Positions 51,894 to 63,212 of a stretch of 64,000 nucleotides of DNA are shown in pieces. The position numbers and the translations under genes were made by a program. The notes under the pieces were generated by a model. The model did not search any database and was not told the origin of the DNA. It worked only from the letters and a program-made list of their open reading frames with translations. This DNA comes from Ptychodera flava (taxonomy: Eukaryota > Hemichordata > Enteropneusta > Ptychoderidae): the NCBI RefSeq assembly GCF_041260155.1, contig NC_091928.1, positions 34,623,388 to 34,687,387 of the forward strand. The letters are read 5' to 3'. The first letter of the stretch is position 1. Each line of letters starts with the position of its first letter.

Positions 51894-53185
51894 TTGTTAG
51901 CACAGCCATCAAAGCCTTCGTTTACTCACATGTTACAGTTATTTTAAGCGTAAATGTCGTTCACGACATTCAACAAGAAATGTTGTTCTTGAAATTAATT
52001 TTAAATGAACAAAAAAGTATTTTAACTCAATATATGTCTAGGAAATGTTCTGTTTCTGTAGTGGTTTGCTTGTTCTTGACTGGGAAGAAGTTTAACCACT
52101 AGTCTTTATGAAATTGCGCGGTTTGATTTTTTATTTTAGAAATAGGGGACTAAATAAAACTTTGGCATTCTGTTCCTTACTACATGTATGTGCTTTTCAT
52201 TTGAGATATGATTTTAACATGCATATGAGAAATATCAGAACATCCGACAATAGTGTCGGGCACCTCATTGATAAAACCTGTAATTCATTAAGATCTGATA
52301 ATGTTTGTTTTCTATTAGTGAGTTCCATAAAGATGAATGATTTGACTCTCTTCTATTTCCAATTTTTTTCTGTCATGACAAATGTGACACATTGCAAACA
52401 TTTAAAATATTCGCAAACGTACGGTCATACTCCATGATAAAATGAGTTTTAATTATAAGCGGCGTATTTAGTGCCAATCATCATTTTAATTTTTCATCGT
52501 TCAAATGAAAGCATGTGTTCTGCGTTGCACATTAATAGCAGTGAGGACTATATATATGTGGTTTGTACTTTATTCATTTTATAATAACTGTAAAGTGAGA
52601 AGTGATTAAAGGGCTGTTGTTTTTACTTTTTAAGATATCCTGCTGATGGAGACAATGATTTGTGTTGCCGCCAGGACGCGCCCTTGCGACAATGTCCCCA
52701 AACGGAACCCGTTGTCCCGCATTCTCGCGTCCTGCGGGTCACCTCGGGCGCACTCAGCCTGCCGAACCACTGTGTTAGGTGTCGTCTGCAAGTAATAGAT
52801 ATACTGACGGCGACCTTTGCTTTGCATGTTTCTTTTGGGGCTTTTATTTACGTACTTTCGGAGCTAATTAACGATACACTTAATATTACAATTTGCTTTG
52901 ATTTGTAGTCCGACAGAGCTCTGAGTGGCGGCAGATACGTCATACTGCTACAATTACTTGCGCAAAATTCAATCGCAGTCCGGCCGCTTGACGCTTGTTT
53001 TGTGAAACAAATAAGTTACAAAATGATACAAATTTGATTGACGACTGATGCATTATTTTGTTCGTTAGCGGAAAATTCCATTCTATTGCCATGCATCGAA
53101 AGTTGAACGGCATTTCGGCTGGCAAGTTCAATATGGCAGGACGTCAAAAGCGAATTACATCATTTTCACGAATCCAACTCGGAGT
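51894..53185. other. Intergenic, nothing recognised
   Basis: Contains a locally GC-rich stretch (52665-52775) that does not match anything recognised, and otherwise AT-rich DNA. Confidence 0.4.
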
Positions 53186-53737
53186 TTGTCAACCGATCGC
53201 GATCGCAATGCCGATCAAACACCGTCTGTTGCCCAGAGTGACGACTCGCAGTCGATGCGATCTGATTGTGACACACAGTGCCATCCACCAGAGTCGAAGA
53301 AACAGAAAACCACGGAAAGAAAGTTTCAAGAGAGTTGGAGGAAAAATGAAAAGTATTCTAACTGGTTGCAATACGACAGTATAAAAGAAACATAAGCTTA
53401 TGCATTGAACACGATTGGAACAAATTGGGATAATTAGATCTTCATATTTTTCAAATTTCTCAAAAGTGTTTGGTGCTATATAGCTGAATGTTGCTATATC
53501 ACAAATTACTCGTAAAAAAAGTGTGTAACTTAAAAAGAAAAGCAGATGAGCTTACATTTGCAGGTTAAAGCCCGAGTACGAGGGTTTTTCCGACTTAAAA
53601 ACAATCGCCCCTAACTGATATATTTTCGTTTTCAATGTGTTTACGTCAACCGTCCCCTTTGTCAACGTAACATGTTTAGGATATGAATTAAAACTTTTAT
53701 TTGTGAAATAGCCTTCCAAGTAATGGAACATCCTATA

Positions 53738-53867
53738 AATGCCCTAGGGCACATTATATAAATGCCCTAGGGCACCTCGGGCCTGTGAGTCACCCCCAAA
53801 GACAGACTGTTTCCCGAGGCCGTAGGCCGAGGGAAACAGTCTGTTTTTGGGGGTGACTCACAGACGT
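53738..53867. repeat. Hairpin with preceding TATAAATGCCCTAGGGCAC duplicate
   Basis: Arms 53783-53815 and 53831-53863 (CTGTGAGTCACCCCC...TTTCCC and complement) around a 15-base GC-rich centre GAGGCCGTAGGCCGA. Two direct copies of TATAAATGCCCTAGGGCAC precede it. Confidence 0.8.
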
Positions 53868-53902
53868 ATGCTGTTGCCCTCATGGCCAGTCAATATGTGT
53901 TT

Positions 53903-54340
53903 TGTAACACACCTCATCCGTAGTCATACATAAGAACGTACCATACACAAAAGTTGTCGCATGTAAGCTATATGATGTAATATGTTGGAGTGGTTCAGCA
54001 AGAAAAAGTTTTTGCCGACAGGGTCGCAATACTTCTGCAAAACGTTCAATGCACCTTTGATTATCGTCTTCGTTCGTTTCGAGTCCTTGTTTGAAACCAG
54101 AGCATTCAGTTCTTCTTCAGAAAGTAGGATAAATCGAGAAATTTCTCGACTATCGTTTCGCTCGTCCGCAGACGGCATCTTTGTTTACATTCCAGTTCGC
54201 GCATGCTCCAATGTTTTTTTGACGTCAGCGAGCATCATTTTCGGAACTGATGCCTGGCAGGCAACCAGCACAAAAAGAACGCATCCCACGTGACTGTCAA
54301 TTGCGAATTAGAACACAGACTGCGGATGAGGTGTGTTACA
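53903..54340. mobile_element. 438 bp TIR element carrying a Crypton-like exon
   Basis: Perfect 18-base terminal inverted repeats, TGTAACACACCTCATCCG, with a few further matching bases. The interior minus-strand frame is annotated separately. No transposase. Confidence 0.75.
53924..54178 (-). pseudogene. Crypton/DUF3504-like N-terminal fragment
   Basis: An 84-codon minus-strand frame beginning MPSADERNDSREISRF and containing LSEEELNALVSNKDSKRTKT with IIKGALNVLQKYC. This resembles the N-terminal segment of tyrosine-recombinase (Crypton-derived, DUF3504) proteins: a Leu-rich start, then a K-D-S-K-x-T-K segment and a helix ending in Tyr. No catalytic recombinase part is present, so it is at most an N-terminal fragment or first exon trapped between terminal inverted repeats. 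Identification is from pattern memory. Confidence 0.45.
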
Positions 54341-56110
54341 ACAGATTTTGTGTTGCAGCTGGTTTCCGCTGTGCTACCAAATTTGAATATTAAAACTTAA
54401 GCTTACCAGATGTCTACAGAATATGACATGTTCACTTTTGATTGGACAGTACTTTACTACGGCGCTGTCATTCGTTTCTGGAATTTGGTGACCAAGGCTT
54501 TACGAGTAAATAAAACACCCTGAATTGAGCACTCTGATTGGTCAATCAACAGTAGATAGTTTTTAATTGCAGGTTAAAGCGACCTTACTTCGCCATCCAA
54601 TTATCCCAAATATTAGGTCCAATCGAGTTATTGCAAGATTTGTCGTGAAACTGGCAAGCAAAATACGTTTACTGAACAGTATGGGTGTGAAAATTTCCGT
54701 ACATCAACAGTAGACCGCCATATGCACGGTATTGAACTTGCAAGCAATTGAAGAAGTCGCCTTGCGTAGAAGTTTCGACACCGCCGTCAATCTAGCTCTG
54801 TCAGAAAATGATCAAGGTATTATATCGGCAATGCAGTCGGTTTATTGGTTGGCAAAGGAGGACATTGCCACACGAAAATATATGAAATTCCTGAAATTGC
54901 AAGGCGTTCAAACAGGGGATAAGTTTGGGATCGGACAGAATGCAAGTTACACCTCCCGACAAACTGACGAAGATATGCAGGATGCCATGGGACAAGTGAT
55001 TGCTAATGATATACAAAAGCAACTATAAGAAAGTGAATTTGTTAGTGTGCTATCCGATGACAGCACGGACATTTCCGTATCCAAAAAAGTTGTCATATAC
55101 GCCCGTGTAAACGCGGTAACGCCGAAAACGCGGTACATAGGAAACGTGAAAGTAAACGATGGCACAGCAGAGACCATAGCTACCAAGTTAAAATTAAATA
55201 AACTCGAGAAACACCGCGTCAAACCTAGTCAGCTGATTGATTTCGGTAGTGATCATGTGAGAGCGTCATGAGAGGACGTAAGAATGGTGTATCAGTCGTA
55301 TCCAGCGTGAAGTGAACCCATACCTCATTAGTATTCACTGCATGGCACATCGCTTGGCGTTGTGTACCAGTCAGGCGGCGGACGGCATCCCGTATCTCAA
55401 AAAATACCGACAAACTTGAACGGATATTTACTACTACTTTAAATGATCAGCAGTTCGCACATAGGCGGTGAAGGAAATCCAAGCAATTCTTGATGACCAA
55501 GTCACAAATACAAGGAAGTATACGACCTACGCTGGTTTTCTTTTTACGCCGCGCTTGAGACCATCTGTAGAACGTACGGTTCGCTGGTCACATATTTTCA
55601 CTCAGTCGCTGAGAAAACGCCCGTCGCAAAGGGTCTGGTGAAAACGATGACACAGTTCAAATCTGTTGCTACGACACACCTACTCATGGACGTTATCCCG
55701 ATTCTAACACTCCTGAGTATGGTATTTCAGTGCGCTGATATCGATATCGCGATTGTACAAGCTTTTGTACAAAACAACCGTTAGTCAAGTTCGAGACTTG
55801 GCTACACAAGATGGCAAATTTCTTTCAGATTTCGAAGGAATGCAGACGTCCGGAGGAAAGTTTTCGGTCTGTGGCTATGCTATCAGCGCAACGCCTAATG
55901 GCATTGCACATTTCAGGAATATCCGAAGTGGATTTATAGAGAACATTCATTCTGCAAAACCTGAATGAGAGGTTTCCCCAGGACACTACTGACTTGATTA
56001 ATACCTTTGCTGTCCTGGCTATGCGACCCATGTCTTTCCCTCTGCCGATCAGGTCAGCGAATTTGGGAACAAGGAAATCAGTGTCTTGGTTTCACTTTTC
56101 GGCGATACAA

Positions 56111-57709
56111 AAACTCCTGTAGATGGATCTGTGTATCAAATTAAATAAAAAAGTTAAATAAAAGTAAAATGAACGATTGCGCATTCCTTCCAATGCCAAG
56201 ACGCATGTCTCTTTTTAACGATATCTCTTTCAAAATGTAACATAGATACGATATTTTTCTACGCTGTGTAGCTTTAAACTATTTTATGCACTCATTTTAA
56301 TAGTATCATTTTTTTGATTTTGTTTTGAATATCTGTTAGTGGGTTTTTACCTGTCTTTTAGTATCTTTTTAAACAGTTTTGTACAGCGCACTGAGACGTT
56401 TGTGGAGTGCATTTTTTAAGAATTAAATATTATTATTATTATTAAACCAAAAGTCTATTCCTTAGTTTACTTGTCACGATTCACGACATACCAACAGTTG
56501 AATTATTCCTTGAAATACGTCCATGCGTATTTGATGACTTTTATATGTACGATCAGGCGCCATATTTATATCAGAGGTACAAACAAGTTATTCTACGACA
56601 TTTGACTGGTGTACCAGTGTCACATGACCATTTGAATGACATACCTTCCTTACAAATATTTATTTTTTATCTTTATACAAATAATCCACTCCCATTATGA
56701 TTCTCCCAATATTTTAAATCTAATCTGTTTTTATGCCTCAGTAGCAATTTACGCAAGAAACGCCTTTTAAACCAGACTTGTGTTCTATTAACGGTAGAAA
56801 TTCTCAACGGTGCCAAGATGCACGTCTGTTTTTAACGATATATCTTTCAAAGTTTCTACGCTGTGTAGTTTTAAACTATTTTATGAAGTCATTTTAATAG
56901 TACTGTGTTTTGATTTGTGTGTTTTTTTCCCAAATTTTAATAATGTAAGGTGTTACTTTTTATGGTTGTCTTGAACATTTGCCTCATGATGCTGTGACGT
57001 TTTTGTTTCGCAGATCTGTTAGTGGGTTTGCCCGTTGATGTATGTATCAAATAAAACAAAATAAAAGTAAAATGAACGATTTTGCATTCCTTCCGATGTT
57101 TAGATCTTTGAATTTCGTAAGCACAATAAAATGTTTTTTGTGACTTGTCGCCTTTTGTTTTGGAATGATCAACATAACATATTATAGCAGTGAACAAAAG
57201 TATGCTCGAAATCATTTTAGAAACAAGGCGTAAGGAAATAAACTGTAAATGTCAGACAGAAACCATTCCACGTTTCTAGACGATTGAAGGACGACGTCAC
57301 GAAAAGTAAAGTGTATCATGGCAGCATTTGTGATGTTCCCCGTCTGAAGATGCTAGGACAAGTATTGGACCCTTTCAAACAACGAATTCTCTACAAAGAA
57401 CTGAGGATGTAATCGTAACCAAAGTAAAGAATATAATTTCGGAAAGCTTTGATCTTTGTGAATATTTTTATTTGGTTTTGTAATCGTTTTGCATAAATCA
57501 TATAACCTTCTATTTGACTGACCTCTAACTTTCTATTTACAAACGCAGCAGTATTTCCGATCAATTGACACTTACAATAGACAACACGAATCGAAGTGCC
57601 TGGGATTTCTTTTCTCTGTCCAAGTTTTTTGTTTAGGTTGCAGAACTTAAATATTTGGAACAGGATCAATAATATCAGGTCGAAAATTATCGCGTTATTA
57701 AAGATTATG
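56111..57709. repeat. Partly duplicated 3' region downstream of the hAT pseudogene
   Basis: Blocks recur: AAAAGTAAAATGAACGATT with TGCATTCCTTCC at about 56160 and 57060; TTTTTAACGATATCTCTTTC...CTGTGTAG at 56211-56275 and 56829-56868; GTTAGTGGGTTT at about 56334 and 57016. This suggests a local duplication of transposon 3' sequence. No gene recognised. Confidence 0.6.
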
Positions 57710-57898
57710 ACAGAACCCCATGGCCTTGGAGGGCACTCTGTGAAGTTCTGAAGGTATTTCCCGAGGGATACGGTGTATTCTGCCGCCAGTACTTTTCCGA
57801 GCGAAGCGAGGTAAAGTACTGGCGGCAGAATACACCGTATCCCTCGGGAAATACCTTCAGAACTCCACAGAGTGCCCTCCAAGGCCATGGGGTTCTGT
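57710..57898. repeat. Near-perfect palindrome, 86-base arms
   Basis: Left arm 57710-57795, right arm 57813-57898, and a 17-base centre TCCGAGCGAAGCGAGGT. By eye the arms differ at one position only. The outer ends are ACAGAACCCCATGGCC and complement. Open frames across it in both directions are mirror artefacts. Confidence 0.92.
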
Positions 57899-58756
57899 TA
57901 TTATTACATATGTTCCCCAATTTTGTCGATCGCCGTCGAAAAAAACAGGTAATCACGACACGGCCTGTTTGCATATAGATTATAGTGCGCATTGATATGC
58001 TGTCATTGAACTTTTCATCAGCTGTGAGCTCATTGATTGGCTAAGGGAAACTTTCTACCCTTCATATGCAAATATTCGATGCAGCGTACCGAGTTCACTA
58101 TATCATTGTATTTCCATATCGACTAAGACAACAAAAACATACGAATAACAAATATGTTTTCGGGCAGAAGTCTTAAATATTTTAAATACATGTGAACAAA
58201 ATTGGTATTTAGAGTAACAAGATCAATTGTAATAATAACTCGAATGCCTGAAACTTCAAAATTTATGCAAAATTAGACTAATCAGAGTCCGAGTACGGCT
58301 GTCAGATCTACGGTGAATGAAACACGGTGGTGCACGGACATCTGGCGAAGAAAGACGCTGTTAAGAGTAGTTTTCTGAGGCCGCGATGTTGAATGTGAAG
58401 TTGGAGACTCCTCCGGTGATTTGATAATAGCACGGGTAACTGGTTTTGAACTTGCTGGCTACACCATTGCAAGGATTGCGAAGTACTGATCGCCGCGTTG
58501 TCGCAGGAGCCGATCTATCACATTTGTCTTTGCCATGGCCGACATGGGTATTGCACTATCGCTTGTCGATGTGCTCGGTCACGGCACCTCACGGTCCCTC
58601 TATCCACGGTCCCTCCACAAAACGGTCAAACACGGTCCACCGTGCTCTATCACGGTCCCTCTCTCACGGACCGAGGTCACGGGTTGAATTTGTCATCAAC
58701 CCCACTCAATATTACTCATTTGCCGTTGTTGATCTTCGTATGGGAGTGATTTATTG
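57899..58756. other. Intergenic with a CACGGTCC minisatellite
   Basis: At about 58575-58682 the word CACGGTCCCTC and variants recur roughly six times at irregular spacing. Nothing else recognised. Confidence 0.5.
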
Positions 58757-58759
58757 TAA

Positions 58760-60482
58760 GGGACTGGACATAAATTACAGGGGGGGGGGGTGGGTCGCCA
58801 TTTTTCGCGCAAGCATTTTTGAAGGGTCATAAAATTTTGTGCAAGCCTATGGGGGAGGGTCACCTTTTTTTATGCATCAAAGCTGAAATTGCATGTGCAC
58901 GTATTAAAGAATATGGAATACTGAAAAAAGAAAACATAGCTCCTGGCACTTTCATTTTCTGTCATTTCCATTTTCGGCGCGCCCTTTGGGCGCAAGTTTA
59001 AGGGTATAATAAGTAATGTATTGATCCAAGCAGCCACATTGATTTCAGTTGTCATGATTTCTACTTTATCCAACTCCTCTATTGTACATATAACCTGTCC
59101 CCTATAATGACGCTTAAATAACAATTTGGGAGATCACTTATTTGATATCATTCTCCGATTGACAATACATTGGGTATAGGTCGGTGTCAAATGTTCATGA
59201 AGCTGTATGTACATTTTTCATTTTTGAGGACATTGACAGAATACAAACTATTCAGAATAGTGCAAAATGTCATCAATAACAACTGGAAGCTTCAGGTCGA
59301 ACAACTTTTAAATAACAATTTAGGATCAGATAACCTATGAGTTATTTGTAGTTTCCTCATGGCCTACAATGTATAGTGAATCAACATTTCGGTGAAATTC
59401 CAAAATCAAATTTCTTGCACAACCATGGACTTGAAACCACTCTAGTCTAATCATGAACATTAATACTAATAATTAGGTGTACATAAATGCACAGATTTAC
59501 TAGTTTTGTATTGGAAAAAAATATTCATAGTTTCATCATAGGCTGCCATGCGTAATGAATGGACATTTCAGTGAAATTCCAAAATCAAATTTCTTGCACA
59601 ACCATAGACTTGAAACCACTGTAGTCTAGTCATGAACATTATACTAATAATTAGGTGTACATAAATGCACTGATTTATCTAGTTTTGTATTTAAAAAAAA
59701 ATATTCATAGTTTCATCATAGGCTGCAATTTGCATAGTGAATGGACATTTCAGTGAAATTCCAAAAACAATTTCTTGCACAACCATAGACTTGAACCCAC
59801 TGTAGTCTAGTCATGAACATTAATACTAATAATTAGGTGTACATAAGTGCACAGATTTACTTAGTTTTGTATTTAAAAAAATATTCATAGTTTCATCATA
59901 GGCCTGCCATGCATAGTAAATGGACATTTCAGGGAAATTCCAAAACAAATTTCTTGCACAACCATAGACTTGAAACCACTGTAGTCTAGTCATGAACATT
60001 AATACTAATAATTAGGTGTACATAAATGCACAGATTTACCTAGTTTTGTATTGGGAAAAAAATATTCATAGTTTCATCATAGGCTGCCATGCATAGTGAA
60101 TCGATATTATCTATGAAATCTAAAAATTACATTTTTTGTAAATGCATGGACTTTTTATCTGCCACTTCAAGCAAAGTACATTTACATGAATTATCACACA
60201 CATATGATTTGATATTTTTTGGACAAAGCGTTATATCGGCCGCATTTTGCCTTCCTTTTGGGAGGGGACTTCAAAGGTATAGCAAGTCAGAAGGAGGTCT
60301 TGAACGCATTGCGGGTTTGTTTGGGGGGTATTGAGTAACAGGGGAGGGTCACTTATTTTCATGTACGGATAAGGGGGAGGGTCACTAATTTTTGTGCATG
60401 AACTTTTGAAGGGTCATTATTTTTGACGCAGCGGTGTTTCGAAAAACACCGGCCCACCCCCCTGTAATTTATGTCCAGTCCC
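58760..60482. mobile_element. TAA-flanked non-autonomous DNA transposon 3
   Basis: Flanked by TAA (58757-58759 and 60483-60485). Termini are inverted copies of GGGACTGGACATAAATTACA followed by a G-tract and TGGG. GGGGGAGGGTCAC and GAAGGGTCAT words lie just inside both ends. The first eight bases, GGGACTGG, are identical to those of the element at 8836-10260, but the rest differs. The interior holds a 180-base tandem array and no transposase. Confidence 0.87.
59343..60110. repeat. ~180 bp tandem array inside transposon 3
   Basis: The landmark TTCATAGTTTCATCATAGG recurs at about 59523, 59703, 59883 and 60064 (spacing 180-181), with a diverged first copy from about 59343. Each unit contains TTCTTGCACAACCATAGACT and AATAATTAGGTGTACATAA. 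Confidence 0.9.
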
Positions 60483-60485
60483 TAA

Positions 60486-61194
60486 CTGGATACCGTTCGC
60501 GAATGTAGATCATATTCTTCGTCGTTGTTTCTGTACGGTGGGTGTACGCTGACGTAAACTGGCAAGCTTTACGTCACGGTCGTGGGCCAAGCTCGACTGG
60601 TTTGGAAACTCTCAAGTCTACAAGTTTGCGCTGTTATTGTCCAAAGACAGTGGTTGAAAACAGCAACTTCTTGACGCGTTTTCATAACGGTGTTTCCGTT
60701 TATTTTGTGCAACCTGACGAGAGCTAGAGCTTTGACGTTTTCGGTCGAGACCGCAGCAAATCTTGAAGATGTCAACGGCTTCGCCGGTACACCACTTCCA
60801 TCGTAGTCACAGTATTTTGCTACATCCGTGCCGAGATATTAGTTTCACTTCGATAATAAAATTCTGATTCCAAATTATCGAAATAAATACAGTTCTGCCA
60901 ATCGTAATAATTATTTTCTTTCACAGATATACAACCCCCTTCAGTATTTATTGTTGTTCAGGAGCCGGCAACAATATTTACCAATAGAAAGTAGTACGGC
61001 CCGGGATAATAACTAATTTGCATAATTTAGCGTGAAATAATTTCTTAACCATGGTTTTCTATGTAAACATTATTTAATGGCACGTGACCTGTTCTGAAAT
61101 GCATTGAAGTTGATAAAACACGTGAAATACTTTGCTGAAAGTAAGCAATTAGTAAAAATTTAAAAGCAGCGATAATAAGCTCAATCAAAAGCTA
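60486..61194. other. Intergenic, nothing recognised
   Basis: No supported feature. Confidence 0.4.
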
Positions 61195-61745
61195 AATACT
61201 TAGAAAAGTGTCACAGTTTTTTAGAAAATGTAAAAAATATAAAGGGACTATATTATCTCTGTCTGTGAAAATACCAACTTTATTTCGCTTCCAACACAAA
61301 TTGGTAATCTGTGGTACATATGTAATAATATCTAGAACCTCTAACATAAATTGTAGGCAAGAAATTATGCACGTATCGACCAGGAGTATAAAAAACCGAT
61401 TGGAACTAATTTGGGATAATTGGACGGTGAAGTAACGTCGGTTTATGTGCAATGTAAGTTTATCTGCTTTTCTTTCAAGCTGTAAACTTGTTTTATAATA
61501 ATTCTGTAATATTTCAACATTCGACTATAGAGCACCTAACACTTTTGAGAAATTTAAAAAATATGAAGAGCCAATAATCCTAAATTAGTTCCTATGGTGT
61601 TAATTACAGAGATATTTTTAGAGATTAGTAAAATTCGACTATAGGGCCACTAACACTTTTGAGAAATTTAAGAAATATGAAGAGCCAATAATCCTAAATT
61701 AGTTCCTATGGTATTAATTACAGATATATTTTAGAGATTAGTAAA
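61195..61745 (+). repeat. Dispersed CGATTGGAAC-family repeat with internal duplication
   Basis: ACCGATTGGAACTAATTTGG with GATAATTGGACGG at about 61398 matches the ends of the insertion at 53406-54615. The segment ATTCGACTATAG...TTTTGAGAAATTTAA...CCTAAATTAGTTCCTATGG occurs twice in tandem (about 61520-61600 and 61637-61715) and once in inverse orientation at about 53410-53510. Confidence 0.6.
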
Positions 61746-62268
61746 ATTTACTGTCACATGAAACGTATGTCAACAGCAGTGATAACAAAATACAATCAAA
61801 GCATTTGCACTGTTTAGACTGACCCATTACTGATTGCTTAGCTCTTCCACGGGCGAGCCTTGCAGTCACTTACATGGCAAGTGCGGTAACCTCTCCGTCA
61901 CGCGATAGCCTACTGAAGTATATTCTTTCTATTGAATTTATTGTGTTTTGAACTTCACATAACTGCAGACTTGAGGCAAGTCTAGCGGATATCTATCCCT
62001 TCATAATATATATACCTTGAAGGGGTTACAAGCAAAATTGTTTGCGAATTCATTGTTTCGAAGAGTCCAATATGTGTCCCAGGAACATCATTAAACCAGC
62101 CTTTCTCTGTTTGAATTTACTCTCCACAGCAGAAGCAGCGAGTCTGTATTTTAACAATGATGTCTCTGAACAGATTAAAAGTTCATACACTGTGAATGAA
62201 TTGCATGCAAAATAAAAGCTTACGTATCACGTGAGTGTTCAGATACCCCATGCATACAGACACAAAAA
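61746..62268. other. Upstream flank of TRIM copy B
   Basis: No supported feature; the ACAAAAAATGGCGGAAGGAA start context resembles that of copy A. Confidence 0.35.
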
Positions 62269-63212
62269 ATGGCGGAAGGAAACGACGAGAGATCGTTTCT
62301 GGCGAAAATCGACGAAAATTTCCTCATATGTGGCATCTGCTCGGACAGGTACAGGAGCGCGAAATGCCTTCCTTGTCTGCATACATTCTGTGAGCCATGT
62401 CTGAGTCAACTGCTGAAGAAAGCTGGAAAGCTGTATTGCCCGATATGTCGACGAACGTGCCCTGTTCCAATGGTGGTGTTGCCGCGCTGCAGAATAATTT
62501 CTTCATCAATGATTTGGTTGAACAGTTCAGATTGCGAGACCACGGTAAGAACGAGGAATCAACAAAGTGTGGCGGCTGCGAGGAAAATGAAGGTGACGAG
62601 GCGAGATGCATTGAGTGTGATATGAATTTGTGTTCAACTTGTGCTCGTCCGCACAGGCGAGTACCAGCAACCCGGTCACATCGACTGATGCCACTCAACG
62701 AGTACAAAGAGGCAAAGTCCACCGACCCCACTTCGGTGATTGCACCCATGTATTGTAAGAAGCATTCTAGTCACCCATTGGCGTATTTCTGTGTGACGTG
62801 TGATGAGGTGATATGTTTGGAGTGTACAGTTATCGATCACAAAGCACCAGAACATAAACACCAATACCTTAAAGATTCTGCTAAAATCTACGTCAACGAG
62901 TTAAAACAACTGCGTGCGAATTTGGCAGGAAAAGACCGAGAGGTTCATACGAGCAAACAGAACATAGAAAGGACAATAACATCTCTTGAGAAAAGATACA
63001 ACGAAGAGAGAGGAAAGTTAAACGTCCACATCGAAGGAATTATTCAGCAAGTTCGAGATATAGGCACACAATTCTCAGAGAAGATGAAATCTGAGTACGA
63101 GTCAAGGAAAACAATCTTGCAGGGACAGGTGAAGGAACTTCAGCGTACAGAAGACGATCTGTCAAGTACCAGGAATGGAAGTTTACAAAAAAAGTACAAA
63201 AAGCACGATTAG
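62269..63212 (+). pseudogene. Truncated, frameshifted second TRIM copy (RING, B-boxes, coiled coil only)
   Basis: Closely similar to the TRIM gene at 50026 from its ATG onward. The RING cysteines and histidine sit at the same residue numbers (C21 to C60). A one-base loss near 62468-62474 (CCAATGGTGG where copy A has CCATCTGGTGG) shifts the frame; the rest of the match, both B-boxes and the coiled coil, is in the other frame to 63212. The match to copy A stops abruptly after CTGTCAAGTAC at about 63169, in the codons for residues ~300, followed by 15 unrelated residues and a TAG. The linker and NHR domain are absent. A short transcript could still encode a RING-only peptide ending at 62625; probably a pseudogene. 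Confidence 0.87.

Larger units (their letters stand above)
53406..54615. mobile_element. Composite insertion inside the hAT pseudogene
   Basis: The ends are imperfect inverted copies: ACACGATTGGAACAAATTGG with GGGATAATTAGATC at the left, and at the right (complement) CTCGATTGGACCTAATATTTGG with GATAATTGGATGG. The same end sequence recurs at about 61400-61440. Inside, the direct repeat TTGCAGGTTAAAGC (about 53560 and 54571) brackets a further ~1 kb that holds a hairpin and a 438-base TIR element. Confidence 0.6.
53186..56110 (+). pseudogene. hAT-like (ZNF862-type) transposase pseudogene, split by insertions
   Basis: N-terminal segment 53186-53395 ends ERKFQESWRKNEKYSNWLQY, typical of the region before a TTF/BED-like zinc finger in hAT-related proteins. 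After about 1.2 kb of inserted DNA the protein resumes at ~54615 with YCKICRETGKQNTFTEQYGC and the zinc-finger histidine region. It continues in shifted frames: YWLAKEDIATRKYMKFLKLQ (54732-55028), FVSVLSDDSTDISVSKKVV (to 55271), IHCMAHRLALCTSQAADG (~55335), VSQVRDLATQDGKFLSDFEG (55753-55968) and NLNERFPQDTTDLINTFAVL (~55955-56020). Several stops and frame changes make it non-functional. The order of motifs matches hAT-derived zinc-finger proteins known from many animals. Confidence 0.85.

Noticed and set aside
52660-52908. Plus-strand frame in a GC-rich island
   Set aside because: Cys/Pro-rich start gives no recognisable family; both strands are equally open.
57391-57992. Frames of 165 and 95 codons on the minus strand
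   Set aside because: They run across the 86-base-arm palindrome and its flanks and show no domain.
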